From a virus, in IMG/VR virus record IMGVR_UViG_3300022839_000032, positions 1-41,681 of that record: a DNA stretch of 41,681 bases. One strand, written 5' to 3'. Made by a program: the position numbers and the translations under genes. Each line of letters opens with the position of its first letter. Positions within the stretch are counted from its first letter, which is position 1. Below, in pieces: positions 14,988 through 22,862 of the stretch. Under the pieces are notes generated by a model. The model did not search any database. It saw only the letters and a program-made list of their open reading frames with translations, and was not told the origin of the DNA.

Positions 14988-15464
14988 ATGAAAACACTTA
15001 AAGAATTCATGCAAGAAAGAAAGTACATTGCAGTTATTTACGATGATGAAACCCAAATAAAACTTCGTGAATGGGCGATCAATAATGGGTTCGATCTTAC
15101 CATTAACTACGATGGTGAAGCTCAGGAAGAAAAAGATTTCGATTTTCACACCACTATTTTTTATACCACTAATGAAGTATACTTAAAAAATAAAACAATC
15201 CCAGAACCCCCTACAGAAGTAAAAGTATCGGGAATAAAATTTCTTGGTGTGAATCAAGATGTGCCCGTATTGTCTGTATCATTGTCAGGCGGTGTGAAAA
15301 AAATTAGATTGCATTACGAGATGATGGGCTTGTTAGATAAATGGCCTTCTTATATGCCGCACATTTCATTGTCATATAGTAATGATAAAGTATTACTGGA
15401 TAATGTGGTATTACCAGATTTTAAGCTAAAATTTGATAAAATAGTAATAGAAGGATTGAAGTGA
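14988..15464 (+). CDS. 2H phosphoesterase, Acb1-like (anti-CBASS) candidate
   Basis: The start is ATG 14988 (MKTLKEFMQERKY). The 158-residue product has two H-x-[ST] motifs, FHTTIFYT (His at about 51) and PHISLSY (His at about 125), the catalytic pair of 2H phosphoesterases. The length and spacing fit Acb1/T4 gp57B, which degrades cyclic oligonucleotide signals of CBASS defence. The assignment rests on motif pattern and resemblance to T4-like homologues as I remember them; other 2H roles such as 2',3'-cyclic phosphodiesterase remain possible. The N-terminus resembles a T4 capsid-targeting sequence. Its stop overlaps a GTG start. Confidence 0.72.
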   Translation: MKTLKEFMQERKYIAVIYDDETQIKLREWAINNGFDLTINYDGEAQEEKDFDFHTTIFYTTNEVYLKNKTIPEPPTEVKVSGIKFLGVNQDVPVLSVSLSGGVKKIRLHYEMMGLLDKWPSYMPHISLSYSNDKVLLDNVVLPDFKLKFDKIVIEGLK

Positions 15465-16120
15465 ATTTTATACATGATGGTGCTTTTACATTTTCAGAGT
15501 TGAGTGTAGTTACTACCCCAAACGGAAGATTTTATACAACACCCCAAGGCAACAGTTACCCATCTGTCACCACAGTAATTAGTAAGGGTACTGACCAATC
15601 TTGGAAAGATAAATGGGTCAAAAAAGTTGGCGAAGCTGAAGCCAAAAAGATTTCTAAGATTGCATCCAGAAGAGGCGAATCCGTTCACGAGATAATTGAA
15701 AAATACTTAAAAAACGATCCAAATTACAAACAAGGCAAAAATATATTTGACATTCAAAATTTTGATGATATAAAAGATATATTAGATTCGAATATAGGAA
15801 ACATAGAAAAGCTCGAAGTCCCTTTATGGTCAAATTTTCTGCGAGTTGCGGGCAGGGTAGACTGCATTGCGCAATGGAATGGAACTTGGTCTATTGTAGA
15901 TTTCAAAACGAGCAAAAAACAAAAAACAAAGGATCAAGTATTTCATTATATGTGCCAAGAAGCAGCGTATGCTTACATGTTTTTTGAGATGACTGGAAAG
16001 CCGATTAGTCAGATAGTGACTATAATTACGGTAGATGATGATCAGCCACAAGTGTTTGTTGAGAGAACAAAGTCTTACCTTCCACATTTTATAAAAATAA
16101 GAGAATCAATAGAAATTTAG
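15461..16120 (+). CDS. PD-(D/E)XK exonuclease-like protein
   Basis: GTG 15461 overlaps the preceding stop (GTGA) and opens 219 residues. YPSVTTVISKG is followed by a helix with RRGESVHEIIEKYL (a RecB-nuclease-like RG-x-x-x-H), then GRVDCIAQWNGTWSIVDFKTSKK. This carries the D...(D)xK metal site, and QEAAYAYMF supplies the Q-x-x-x-Y motif. The order is that of RecB/Cas4/MGME1-type exonucleases, which act on free DNA ends. Recombination or host-DNA degradation are both plausible roles. Confidence 0.82.
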   Translation: MNFIHDGAFTFSELSVVTTPNGRFYTTPQGNSYPSVTTVISKGTDQSWKDKWVKKVGEAEAKKISKIASRRGESVHEIIEKYLKNDPNYKQGKNIFDIQNFDDIKDILDSNIGNIEKLEVPLWSNFLRVAGRVDCIAQWNGTWSIVDFKTSKKQKTKDQVFHYMCQEAAYAYMFFEMTGKPISQIVTIITVDDDQPQVFVERTKSYLPHFIKIRESIEI

Positions 16121-16129
16121 GGGAACAAC

Positions 16130-16432
16130 ATGAAATATCTGATAATTTGCGAAAAAAGAGGTGTCTTTTTAGGTACGTACTCACGACTTGGATTTTTCAG
16201 TTTACTTGACAATTTTGGTTCTTACAAAGCACCTGCCTTTGATAGCATAAAAGATGCCATAGATTATGCAGAAGAATTTATGAATATTGACAAAACACAG
16301 AAATTCATGTATCCTTCATTTAGCACAAAAGAAAAACACATATCAATAATTGACATTGCAAGATCCGGCTATGGCCAATATGCTGGTGATATGATGTCAA
16401 ACTTACCAAATTATTCTGAAACCATGCACTGA
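16130..16432 (+). CDS. hypothetical protein, 100 residues
   Basis: AGGGGAAC precedes ATG 16130. The product begins MKYLIICEKRGVFLGTYSRLGF, reads as a compact alpha/beta domain (FDSIKDAIDYAEEFMNI) and ends SGYGQYAGDMMSNL. No catalytic motif is recognised. It is the last gene before a promoter-like TTGACA element. Confidence 0.6.
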   Translation: MKYLIICEKRGVFLGTYSRLGFFSLLDNFGSYKAPAFDSIKDAIDYAEEFMNIDKTQKFMYPSFSTKEKHISIIDIARSGYGQYAGDMMSNLPNYSETMH

Positions 16433-16445
16433 AGTAAGAAACATG

Positions 16446-16474
16446 TTGACACGATTATGATTATAATATATGCA
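16446..16474 (+). promoter_or_regulatory. probable sigma-70-type promoter
   Basis: TTGACA at 16446-16451 is followed after 17 bases by TATGCA (16469-16474); a better TATAAT (16462-16467) is too close. It would serve the membrane protein, Pth2 and GapR genes. Confidence 0.5.
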
Positions 16475-16501
16475 TGTTAAGTATAGAAATTAGGAAAAAA
16501 T

Positions 16502-16846
16502 ATGAAACCAGTAGCAGCAACTATAAACGCATTGATTCAAGGGTTTGCCTTCGTAGGCATCTTTCAATTTAACATAGTATGGGCAATCTATCCTCTTATA
16601 ATGCTAACAGTATTACTTATACTGGCACAGACAATAACATCAGCATTTGCAATAGCAAACCTTGAAAACGCTATCAAAACACCACCTACCGACATTCATA
16701 TTGGTCTAAATGTTCTTGTTGGTTTTATGTATGCTGCATCTACATATCTTCTTTTCAGCTTAGGATATGTTTTTTTTGCGGGTGTTTTGTCAACGCATGT
16801 TGCAATATATCTTTTGACTATACTCTTTAAAAAGGAGACCAAATGA
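16502..16846 (+). CDS. multi-span integral membrane protein
   Basis: The 114-residue protein appears to have four hydrophobic segments: ALIQGFAFVGIFQFNIVWAI, PLIMLTVLLILAQTITSAFA, LNVLVGFMYAASTYLLFSL and YVFFAGVLSTHVAIYLLTI. A basic C-terminus (FKKETK) would face the cytoplasm. No transporter or holin signature is clear; a holin usually has one to three spans, so that role is not supported. The next gene starts within its stop (ATGA). Confidence 0.65.
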   Translation: MKPVAATINALIQGFAFVGIFQFNIVWAIYPLIMLTVLLILAQTITSAFAIANLENAIKTPPTDIHIGLNVLVGFMYAASTYLLFSLGYVFFAGVLSTHVAIYLLTILFKKETK

Positions 16847-17286
16847 CAGCCGTACTATACATAATTGCAAGAAATGACTTGGATTCTATGAACAGCGGCA
16901 AATTGGCTGCGCAATGTTCACATGCCTCTAATGCTTTCATCAACCATGCAAGAAAACATAAAATGCCAAATTATTCTGTAACTACCACAGCAGTATTGGG
17001 CGACAACTTTATTGATGACACCACAGCATGGGAAAATGAAACCACACAAGGATTTGGAACTGTCCTTGTACTTGAAGGAAGTATGAATAAAATCAAACCA
17101 GTTGTTGAAATCTTTAAGCGTTTGAAATATATTGCTGGTATCATACACGATCCGACATATCCTATTTTAGATGGGCAAGTCGTACACCACATACCGCTTG
17201 ATACTTGTTCATACATTTTTGTACCAAACAAAGAAGAGGATATACTTGCTAAGACACTACTACAAGATTTTCCACTACACAAATAA
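16843..17286 (+). CDS. peptidyl-tRNA hydrolase II (Pth2-like)
   Basis: This 147-residue protein contains SGKLAAQCSHAS near residue 18, the Pth2 signature (K-x-A-A-Q-x-x-H). The fold order of a central sheet with WENETTQGFGTVLVLEGS and a C-terminal DPTYPILDGQVVHHIPLDTCSY matches the family, though the family is normally about 115-120 residues. Pth2 releases tRNA from prematurely terminated peptidyl-tRNA. In a phage it could recycle tRNAs during intense translation. Start overlaps the membrane-protein stop. Confidence 0.85.
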   Translation: MTAVLYIIARNDLDSMNSGKLAAQCSHASNAFINHARKHKMPNYSVTTTAVLGDNFIDDTTAWENETTQGFGTVLVLEGSMNKIKPVVEIFKRLKYIAGIIHDPTYPILDGQVVHHIPLDTCSYIFVPNKEEDILAKTLLQDFPLHK

Positions 17287-17309
17287 ATAACCCTACAGGA
17301 GATTACATT

Positions 17310-17558
17310 ATGAACGATAACGCATATTCGGTAACAGCTGACGAACTACGTCAAATTATCGAACAATACGAAACCATGCAATCCGAAAAACAAGACGTGA
17401 ATGAACGCCAAAAAGAATTGATGGCAGACGCAAAAGGACGTGGATATGACACAAAAATTCTAAAGAAAATTGTAGCAATTCGCAAACGCAACCGTGACGA
17501 TATCGCGGAAGAAGAAGCCGTACAAGAAATGTACATGACTGCATTGGGAATGCTTTAA
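17310..17558 (+). CDS. GapR / DUF2312 family nucleoid-associated protein
   Basis: This 82-residue protein follows ACAGGAG and reads MNDNAYSVTADELRQIIEQYETM, a long helix, then KGRGYDTKILKKIVAIRKR, then EEEAVQEMYMTALGML. This is the full GapR/DUF2312 pattern (D-x-L-R...IE...E-K; A-K-G-x-G-[FY]-D; R-K; L-G). Cellular GapR is an Alphaproteobacteria-specific protein that clamps overtwisted DNA and helps topoisomerases. A phage copy could handle supercoiling during replication or modify the host nucleoid. It is the best host clue in the window. Confidence 0.9.
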   Translation: MNDNAYSVTADELRQIIEQYETMQSEKQDVNERQKELMADAKGRGYDTKILKKIVAIRKRNRDDIAEEEAVQEMYMTALGML

Positions 17559-17586
17559 CAATATATGGGGTCGGAATAAATGTGCT

Positions 17587-18975
17587 ATGAGTAGAAAAAT
17601 TCTGGTCCCACCAAAGCAAGAGCTAATAGATATCTATGCCAAAGAAGGAAATACCATTTCTTCTTTGGCAAGACTATACAACACCTCTAATCCTACAGTG
17701 AGAAGTTGGCTTGTAAAATATGAAATAGAACGAAAAGACCAAAAACAAGCATCAACAGAGGCCAACAATAGGCATAAAATACATTCAAAACCAACAAAAG
17801 AAGCATTGACAAAACTATATGAAGAATCTACTATAAAGTCACTATCATCATATTACAATGTGAGTCTTGCAACTATATATGAATGGCTATTAGAATATGA
17901 CATACAAACGCGAACATTGTCTGAATCAACAAAAAAATGCAAGCAAATTCAATATGAAAATATTCAGTTCACAAAAGAATATCTCGTATCACAGTATGAT
18001 ACCAAACAGTCTATATTAGTGTTGGCAGAAAAACTTGGCGTGTCAAAAACACATATTAGAAAACAACTTTTGATAAATGGCATAAAAATATTGCCCATCG
18101 ATCCATCTTGGAGAAGCAAAGCCGAAATATCACTTTACGAATATCTCACAGAAAACTTCCCCAATGACAACTGGAAAAACAATGATAAGTCTATAATACA
18201 ACCATTTGAATTAGATATTGTAAACATCGACAAGAAGATTGCTATTGAATATTGTGGCCTGTATTGGCATTCAGAAGCATCAAGTGGAAAGAAAAAAAAC
18301 TACCACAAGAATAAATATCTGATGTGCAAAGAAAAGGGTTATAAACTTGTAACCATATTCGAGTCTGATAATATGGAAAAAGTCAAAAATCTACTGCTAA
18401 AACTCTTTGGAAAAACTATAAAAATCGGCGCAAGAAATACTACTTTGAAAGCACTAACACCAACAATAGCAGGTAGTTTCCACAAAGAACACCATCTACA
18501 CTCATCAGTAGGTGCGGCACATCATTATGGTCTGTACCAAGGCGAAGAATTGGTAATGGCAGCATCTTTTGGTAAAAATAGATTTAGTGACAAGTACGAA
18601 TATGAATGTACCAGAATAACTTCGCATAGCAAATATACAGTTGTCGGTGGCGTCTCAAAACTGATCGCAAACTTCATAAAACTACAAAACCCACAAAGCA
18701 TAATAACATTTGCCGACTTGAGATTTGGCGATGGTAATGTATATCCAAAATGCGGATTTGAATTTGTCGGTCTTACTGATCCGAACTATTGGTATTGGAA
18801 AAAGAACACCAGTTTGCTATATTCAAGAGTGAAATTTCAAAAGCATAAACTTAAAGACCTGTTAGATTTTTTCGACCCAACAAAAACAGAATTTGAAAAT
18901 ATGCTCGAAAATGACTGGGATAGAGTTTGGGATTGTGGTAATGGAAAATATCATTGGATCAACCCAAATCAATAA
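17587..18975 (+). CDS. free-standing homing endonuclease, Vsr/EDxHD-like with HTH repeats
   Basis: This 462-residue protein has three N-terminal helix-turn-helix-like repeats (NTISSLARLYNTSNPTVRSWL; a second at about residues 75-100; ILVLAEKLGVSKTHIRKQL). A nuclease core follows with E in SKAEISLYEYL and LDIVNIDKKIAIEYCGLYWHSE, the E...D...H pattern of Vsr-like EDxHD homing endonucleases. A C-terminal half (about 280-460) with HHYGLYQGEELVMAASFGKNR and GGVSKLIANF looks like the acetyltransferase-fold extension found in large phage relatives. It would nick or cut a cognate allele to spread itself. It sits alone after gapR, converging on the gp23 side. Confidence 0.85.
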   Translation: MSRKILVPPKQELIDIYAKEGNTISSLARLYNTSNPTVRSWLVKYEIERKDQKQASTEANNRHKIHSKPTKEALTKLYEESTIKSLSSYYNVSLATIYEWLLEYDIQTRTLSESTKKCKQIQYENIQFTKEYLVSQYDTKQSILVLAEKLGVSKTHIRKQLLINGIKILPIDPSWRSKAEISLYEYLTENFPNDNWKNNDKSIIQPFELDIVNIDKKIAIEYCGLYWHSEASSGKKKNYHKNKYLMCKEKGYKLVTIFESDNMEKVKNLLLKLFGKTIKIGARNTTLKALTPTIAGSFHKEHHLHSSVGAAHHYGLYQGEELVMAASFGKNRFSDKYEYECTRITSHSKYTVVGGVSKLIANFIKLQNPQSIITFADLRFGDGNVYPKCGFEFVGLTDPNYWYWKKNTSLLYSRVKFQKHKLKDLLDFFDPTKTEFENMLENDWDRVWDCGNGKYHWINPNQ

Positions 18976-19002
18976 AAAAAGGGTGGAAAATATTTTCCAC
19001 CC
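18974..19002 (-). terminator. Rho-independent terminator for leftward transcription
   Basis: GGGTGGAAAA (18981-18990) and TTTTCCACCC (18993-19002) form a 10-bp stem. The run of seven A at 18974-18980 reads as a T-run on the minus strand, so it stops late leftward transcripts before they run antisense into the rightward genes. Confidence 0.8.
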
Positions 19003-19007
19003 TAGTA

Positions 19008-19029
19008 AAGACTGGTTGTATCCAGTCTT
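19008..19029. terminator. second hairpin in the convergent region
   Basis: AAGACTGG (19008-19015) pairs with CCAGTCTT (19022-19029), loop TTGTAT. Short T-rich flanks (GTTTAC on plus, TTTAC on minus) make it a weak bidirectional terminator, next to the stronger one. Confidence 0.5.
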
Positions 19030-19048
19030 GTTTACTATATACTACTAT

Positions 19049-19873
19049 TTATGATTTCCTCGGTTTCGATATTCCTAACTGTGATTTTCTTGCTTTGTCT
19101 TTGGAAGATTGAGTTCTCGGTGGTCTATTTTTAGCACCCTCACTCAAACGATTCTTTTGTTTACTGGCCCAAGATTCATCCGCCCATAACAATTTCAACC
19201 TTAAACTTGAAGCCAAGCTTTGTTCCTCAATTGTCATCAGAACGCGATTTTCTTTTTCTTTTTTGGGTTTAAGATCCATAACAGAATTATACCCCATAGC
19301 AGACACAACCTGTCTTATATGTTTTTTATGCGTACCAAAATACTTGCATATTTCTACTAAATCTTGTCCTTGAGCAAATAAATCTTTTAACTTATCAGTA
19401 TCTATGATAGGTCTCTTAGCAAGCCTCGCTTCTGATATTCTTTTAGCTTTATCAGTAGAACAAGGAATACTCACGCCAGATTTATTTTCTGATATTTTTC
19501 TGCCAATTTCTATAATACGTTCAGGATCAGAGTGCCAAGGATTTTTAGTCATGACGCACAAATTGTAATATCTAACTTTAGAATTTCTTTCGTGTACTGT
19601 TTTGTTATTGGTGTATATTTTATCTGGGTCTATCATAGACAAATATCTTTGCTCTTCTGCCAATAAATCTACCCTGCTCGTGTATATCCTAGACAATATT
19701 CTTCTCTTAAAATCGCCATTGCGTTTTTTATATGCCGCATTCATTATCCTTGAACTACATACATATTTGTCATTTTCATAACCCCAGTGCGAACCGACAT
19801 AATACATTTTCTTATTCGCGTCGAACCAAATATAAACAAACCCATATTTTGGATAAATAGTATTGCTAGACAT
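19049..19873 (-). CDS. GIY-YIG homing endonuclease (Seg-like)
   Basis: The start is ATG 19873 (MSSNTIYPKYGFVYIWFDANKKMYYVGSHWG), with AAGGAGAC upstream; the frame extends to 19972 but without a ribosome site. The 274-residue protein has the GIY-YIG module at residues 10-30 (GFVYIWF... YYVGSHWG). A catalytic Arg/Glu region follows (RRILSRIY... LLAEEQRYL), then repeated modular DNA-binding segments including HSDPERIIEIGRKISENKSG and an HTH-like DLVEICKYFGTHKKHIRQVV. It lies just downstream of the major capsid gene with its own late promoter. Confidence 0.85.
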   Translation of the reverse strand: MSSNTIYPKYGFVYIWFDANKKMYYVGSHWGYENDKYVCSSRIMNAAYKKRNGDFKRRILSRIYTSRVDLLAEEQRYLSMIDPDKIYTNNKTVHERNSKVRYYNLCVMTKNPWHSDPERIIEIGRKISENKSGVSIPCSTDKAKRISEARLAKRPIIDTDKLKDLFAQGQDLVEICKYFGTHKKHIRQVVSAMGYNSVMDLKPKKEKENRVLMTIEEQSLASSLRLKLLWADESWASKQKNRLSEGAKNRPPRTQSSKDKARKSQLGISKPRKS

Positions 19874-19949
19874 AATAGTCTCCTTAGATTGTTTGATGAT
19901 GTTTAGAGTAGTCGGGATAACCTGCCAAGAAATCCGTGGACTACACCTA

Positions 19950-19957
19950 TATTTATA
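19950..19957 (-). promoter_or_regulatory. T4-type late promoter (TATAAATA on minus)
   Basis: The plus-strand TATTTATA reads TATAAATA on the minus strand, 77 bases upstream of the GIY-YIG endonuclease start and just beyond the gp23 terminator. Confidence 0.65.
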
Positions 19958-19977
19958 CAAATAAATGTACATTCCAT

Positions 19978-20007
19978 AAAAAAAGGGGCAATAAATGCCC
20001 CTTTTTC
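19978..20007 (-). terminator. Rho-independent terminator of gp23, bidirectional
   Basis: AAAAGGGGCA (19981-19990) and TGCCCCTTTT (19996-20005) form a GC-rich stem. The A-run from 19978 gives a T-run on the minus strand, and TTTTT also follows on plus. It ends the major capsid transcript 20 bases after the gp23 stop. Confidence 0.85.
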
Positions 20008-20024
20008 TTAGTTTTTTGGTACGA

Positions 20025-21344
20025 CTACATTAAATTAGAAACCCGCATTTTCCGATAATAAACATTGGTGTTTGCAGTCAATCCACTTGGATTCCCACTT
20101 GCTGCGAATGCGTCAGCACCTTGTGCGAATGGGTTAGCAACCATACCGTAGCGGGTTTTGAAGCCGATTTTAGGTTGGAAACTGTTTTCACCAACGGCAC
20201 GGACCATTTGTAGTGGTACATATGGGCAATAGAACAAACCAGCATCAAATGCGCTTGAACCTTTGTAGCCAACAACAAGGTAGTTATTGCTTGCATAGGG
20301 GTCAATATAAACGCGGAAGCGGCCATTTAGAACACCTGCGAAAGTATTGCCTGTGTCGTCAATGTTCAAGTTGTTGCTATTAAGTGCGGGTGTATAGTCA
20401 AGAACACCAGCCATTTGTAGTGCAGATGCGACATCTGAAGAACAAATAACGATATTCCCTTTACCTCTACGAGTAGCTTTTGCGATAGCATTGGCTTCTT
20501 GCTCAATTTGGAACATAAGACCTTTGAACTTCTCTACTGACCAACGGCCATTAGCATCAACATCAAGGTCAAAAGTACCTGGCGCGGCGGTAGCGGCTGC
20601 ACCTACTACAGAAGTTTGATAGATGGTACGAACGACTTCGCGGTTAATTTCCACAAGGATTTCACTTGAAAGAATGTTAGCTAGTTCAGTTTCGGCGTCA
20701 AGACCATGAACAGCACGTAGATCTTGTGCAAGTTCAGTTGTGTATTCTGCTTTCAATGCGCGGCTTTTTGCTTCTACTGCAACTTTTTCAATTGAGAAAG
20801 CCATTTCAGCAAAAGCATCTCCACCAGCAGCACCAAGAGCTTCGGCTGCGGCAGTTGCCATACCAGTACCAAAGTTCACATCACCAGTTGCTGGAAACAA
20901 TTCAGTGTTTTGCGTACCAGTACCAGAAAATGCGGTGTTAGCTTCGTTATAGAAAGCTTCTGTACCCGATTGGCTTGTATACTTAGAACGCATAGCAAAG
21001 ATAAGACCAGTTGGGCCAGTCATTGGCTGAACACCAGCAATGTCGTATGCGATTAGGTTAGGCATAGCACGGCGAACCAAGCTGATTAGAACTGGGTCAT
21101 AACCTGCTACTGGACCACCAGCGGCTGAACCAGAAGTGAAACCACCAGTACCAGCGGCGTTTGTTGGTGTTTCCATCAACAGCGAGTTTGGTGACATAGT
21201 AGAACCTTCACGAAGAGCAATTTCTGTGTTCTCCAGAATTGTCGCGGTGACGGACTTTTTATGGTTATTTTCGATTGACGCGAAATTCCCATGCTCCAAA
21301 AGCGGACCCCACTTTTGAATTAGCTGCTCATTTGATAGAGTCAT
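20025..21344 (-). CDS. 23: major capsid protein gp23
   Basis: This 439-residue protein starts MTLSNEQLIQKWGPLLEHG, the classic gp23 N-terminus. It contains PVAGYDPVLISLVRRAMPNLIAYDIAGVQPMTGPTGLIFAMRS, the most conserved gp23 segment. The LLME sequence ending at residue 58 fits an (L/I)-x-E prohead-protease site, so mature gp23* probably starts at TPTNAAG. T4 gp23 is 521 residues, so this is shorter, as in many marine relatives. It assembles the HK97-fold head lattice on the gp22 core. It has its own late promoter and a strong terminator, consistent with very high expression. Confidence 0.97.
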   Translation of the reverse strand: MTLSNEQLIQKWGPLLEHGNFASIENNHKKSVTATILENTEIALREGSTMSPNSLLMETPTNAAGTGGFTSGSAAGGPVAGYDPVLISLVRRAMPNLIAYDIAGVQPMTGPTGLIFAMRSKYTSQSGTEAFYNEANTAFSGTGTQNTELFPATGDVNFGTGMATAAAEALGAAGGDAFAEMAFSIEKVAVEAKSRALKAEYTTELAQDLRAVHGLDAETELANILSSEILVEINREVVRTIYQTSVVGAAATAAPGTFDLDVDANGRWSVEKFKGLMFQIEQEANAIAKATRRGKGNIVICSSDVASALQMAGVLDYTPALNSNNLNIDDTGNTFAGVLNGRFRVYIDPYASNNYLVVGYKGSSAFDAGLFYCPYVPLQMVRAVGENSFQPKIGFKTRYGMVANPFAQGADAFAASGNPSGLTANTNVYYRKMRVSNLM

Positions 21345-21381
21345 TTTGTCTCTCCTTGTTTATTGTTCTCTTTGATACTTT

Positions 21382-21389
21382 TATTTATA
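21382..21389 (-). promoter_or_regulatory. T4-type late promoter of gp23
   Basis: TATAAATA on the minus strand, 38 bases upstream of the gp23 ATG, allows independent high-level late transcription. Confidence 0.75.
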
Positions 21390-21406
21390 AAACTCATGTT
21401 TTCTAA

Positions 21407-22375
21407 TTATTTGAGATTACGTGCATTTATAGCTGCTACAATCGCATTTACAGAATCATATTCAGAAACTCGCGTCTTAACACTGGTGTCTTCAGCAATT
21501 ATTTCATCTTCTTGGCCCATATCTTCTACTATGAAAGATGCTTTCTTGAAGAAAGATTCTTTGATTGTAGTTACGCCTTCTTTGTATGAATCAATATCGC
21601 TATGGTCTACTCTTTCAGAAAGAACACGCATTCTTTCAACTTGTGAAGTAGTCAAACCTTCGCAAATTTCTGCAAAAGCCATTTCTGACTTTAGATTTTT
21701 GATTTCTTCGGAAAGTTTAAGGCTTTTATTTATTAGTTTATTCTTAGCGACATTGGACTCTTCCAATTTAACTTCGAGGTCTGAAACAACATCAACAATT
21801 TCTTCGTCAATTTGTACATTGTGCTCGTAGAATAGACCTTTAAGACCATCCATAAATGACTCTGCCATTTCAACTTTAATTCCGCTTTCGATTGCGATTT
21901 TATTGTCGTCAAGCCATTCGGTTACAACGTAATCAAGATATGAATCAAGATTGCCAGTGATTTCTTCCATTGCTTCGTTAACGGACTCATTAAGTCTATT
22001 TTCAAACTCTTCTTCCAAAGATTCGGCTACTTGCAATGCACGGTCGGTTGCGGCCTCATTTACAGCGGCTTCAAAAACCAAAGAAACTTTGTCTTTGAAA
22101 TCTTCTGTTAGATCAAAACCTTCAAACAAAGATTCAATAGATTCTTTCATTTGCTTTTTGCTTTTTGCTTCGTCCATGTCTTCATCTTCCATGTCGTCTT
22201 CATCTTCATCATCCATATCATCACCTTCGGTAATTTTTTCCGCTTTTGGATCAATGGCTTTTTTGACATCTGTTCTACGCTTTTTTGGTAAACCGCCTGC
22301 TGGGGTTACTGGCTCTTCAACAGTAGAAATTCCATCATCTGATACGAACTTTTCATCTAATTCTCTATTTGGCAT
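21407..22375 (-). CDS. 22: prohead scaffold/core protein gp22
   Basis: This 322-residue protein is highly acidic and helical. A very acidic block at about residues 50-70 (GDDMDDEDEDDMEDEDMDE) precedes a long coiled-coil-rich region with repeated ESLEEEFENRLNESVNEAMEEI-type segments. A C-terminal SVNAIVAAINARNLK resembles the conserved gp22 end. Several (L/I)-x-E sites match digestion by gp21. It forms the prohead core around which gp23 assembles and is degraded during maturation. T4 gp22 is 269 residues; position between gp21 and gp23 confirms identity. Confidence 0.92.
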   Translation of the reverse strand: MPNRELDEKFVSDDGISTVEEPVTPAGGLPKKRRTDVKKAIDPKAEKITEGDDMDDEDEDDMEDEDMDEAKSKKQMKESIESLFEGFDLTEDFKDKVSLVFEAAVNEAATDRALQVAESLEEEFENRLNESVNEAMEEITGNLDSYLDYVVTEWLDDNKIAIESGIKVEMAESFMDGLKGLFYEHNVQIDEEIVDVVSDLEVKLEESNVAKNKLINKSLKLSEEIKNLKSEMAFAEICEGLTTSQVERMRVLSERVDHSDIDSYKEGVTTIKESFFKKASFIVEDMGQEDEIIAEDTSVKTRVSEYDSVNAIVAAINARNLK

Positions 22376-22415
22376 GTTACTCTCCTTTTATGGATTATCT
22401 AGTTATTCTTTATGT

Positions 22416-22423
22416 TATTTATA
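22416..22423 (-). promoter_or_regulatory. T4-type late promoter of gp22
   Basis: TATAAATA on the minus strand, 41 bases upstream of the gp22 ATG and inside the debris after the truncated endonuclease. Confidence 0.7.
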
Positions 22424-22473
22424 CGATGTGCATTTTCAGTTTTTATTGGTGTATAATCATAATCAGTGCGATA

Positions 22474-22854
22474 CTATTGGCCATATTTCTCAATGCATGT
22501 TTTTTTGCGTTTTTCTACTGCAATAGACCAATCAACACTGTTAGAACGGCTTTCTTTTGCACATCGAATATGATGATATACTTTTTTTCTTTGATTGCTA
22601 AGGTTGTAAAAGTCTAAATTACCACCACATAATGCGCAATTTGGAATAACACCAGAATTATTTACTACAATGTCTATTATTATTTCTATCGGAGCGGCAA
22701 TCCCATATATATTTTTAAATAATGAAATTACAATGGCATCATTACTACTGTTTCTTCTTGCATTTATAGTTTCGTTTTTTGTCAATAAACGAAGACCTTT
22801 TAAAAAAACTAAAAAGTCTTCGTTGCTTTTTATATCATCATATACATCAAACAT
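22474..22854 (-). pseudogene. truncated homing-endonuclease remnant between gp21 and gp22
   Basis: The 126-residue frame has a basic helical N-terminus (FLVFLKGLRLLTKNETINARRN), a Cys4-like finger (CALCGGNLDF ... HHIRCAKE) and ends KRKKTCIEKYGQ. The finger followed by K-x-T-C-x-E-K-Y-G is the N-terminal part of phage EDxHD-type endonucleases, in which E-K-Y-G-V-x-N-P normally leads into the nuclease domain. Here a TAG follows immediately and no nuclease domain is found in the next 98 bases. It is probably a decayed element, although a functional short DNA-binding protein is not excluded. Confidence 0.65.
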
Positions 22855-22862
22855 ATTCGCTA

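Noticed and set aside
16502-16846. Holin assignment for the multi-span membrane protein
   Set aside because: Four predicted spans, no known holin motif and no lysis neighbour; membrane topology alone is not enough.
6556-17294. Recurring TAAATAA/AATAAATA after plus-strand stops as a promoter family
   Set aside because: It often consists of the stop codon plus A/T-rich spacer and lacks a constant distance to the next start, so only exact TATAAATA or a close variant was listed.
20726-20952. Plus-strand ORFs antisense to the major capsid gene
   Set aside because: They are low-complexity shadows of gp23 codons with no ribosome sites.
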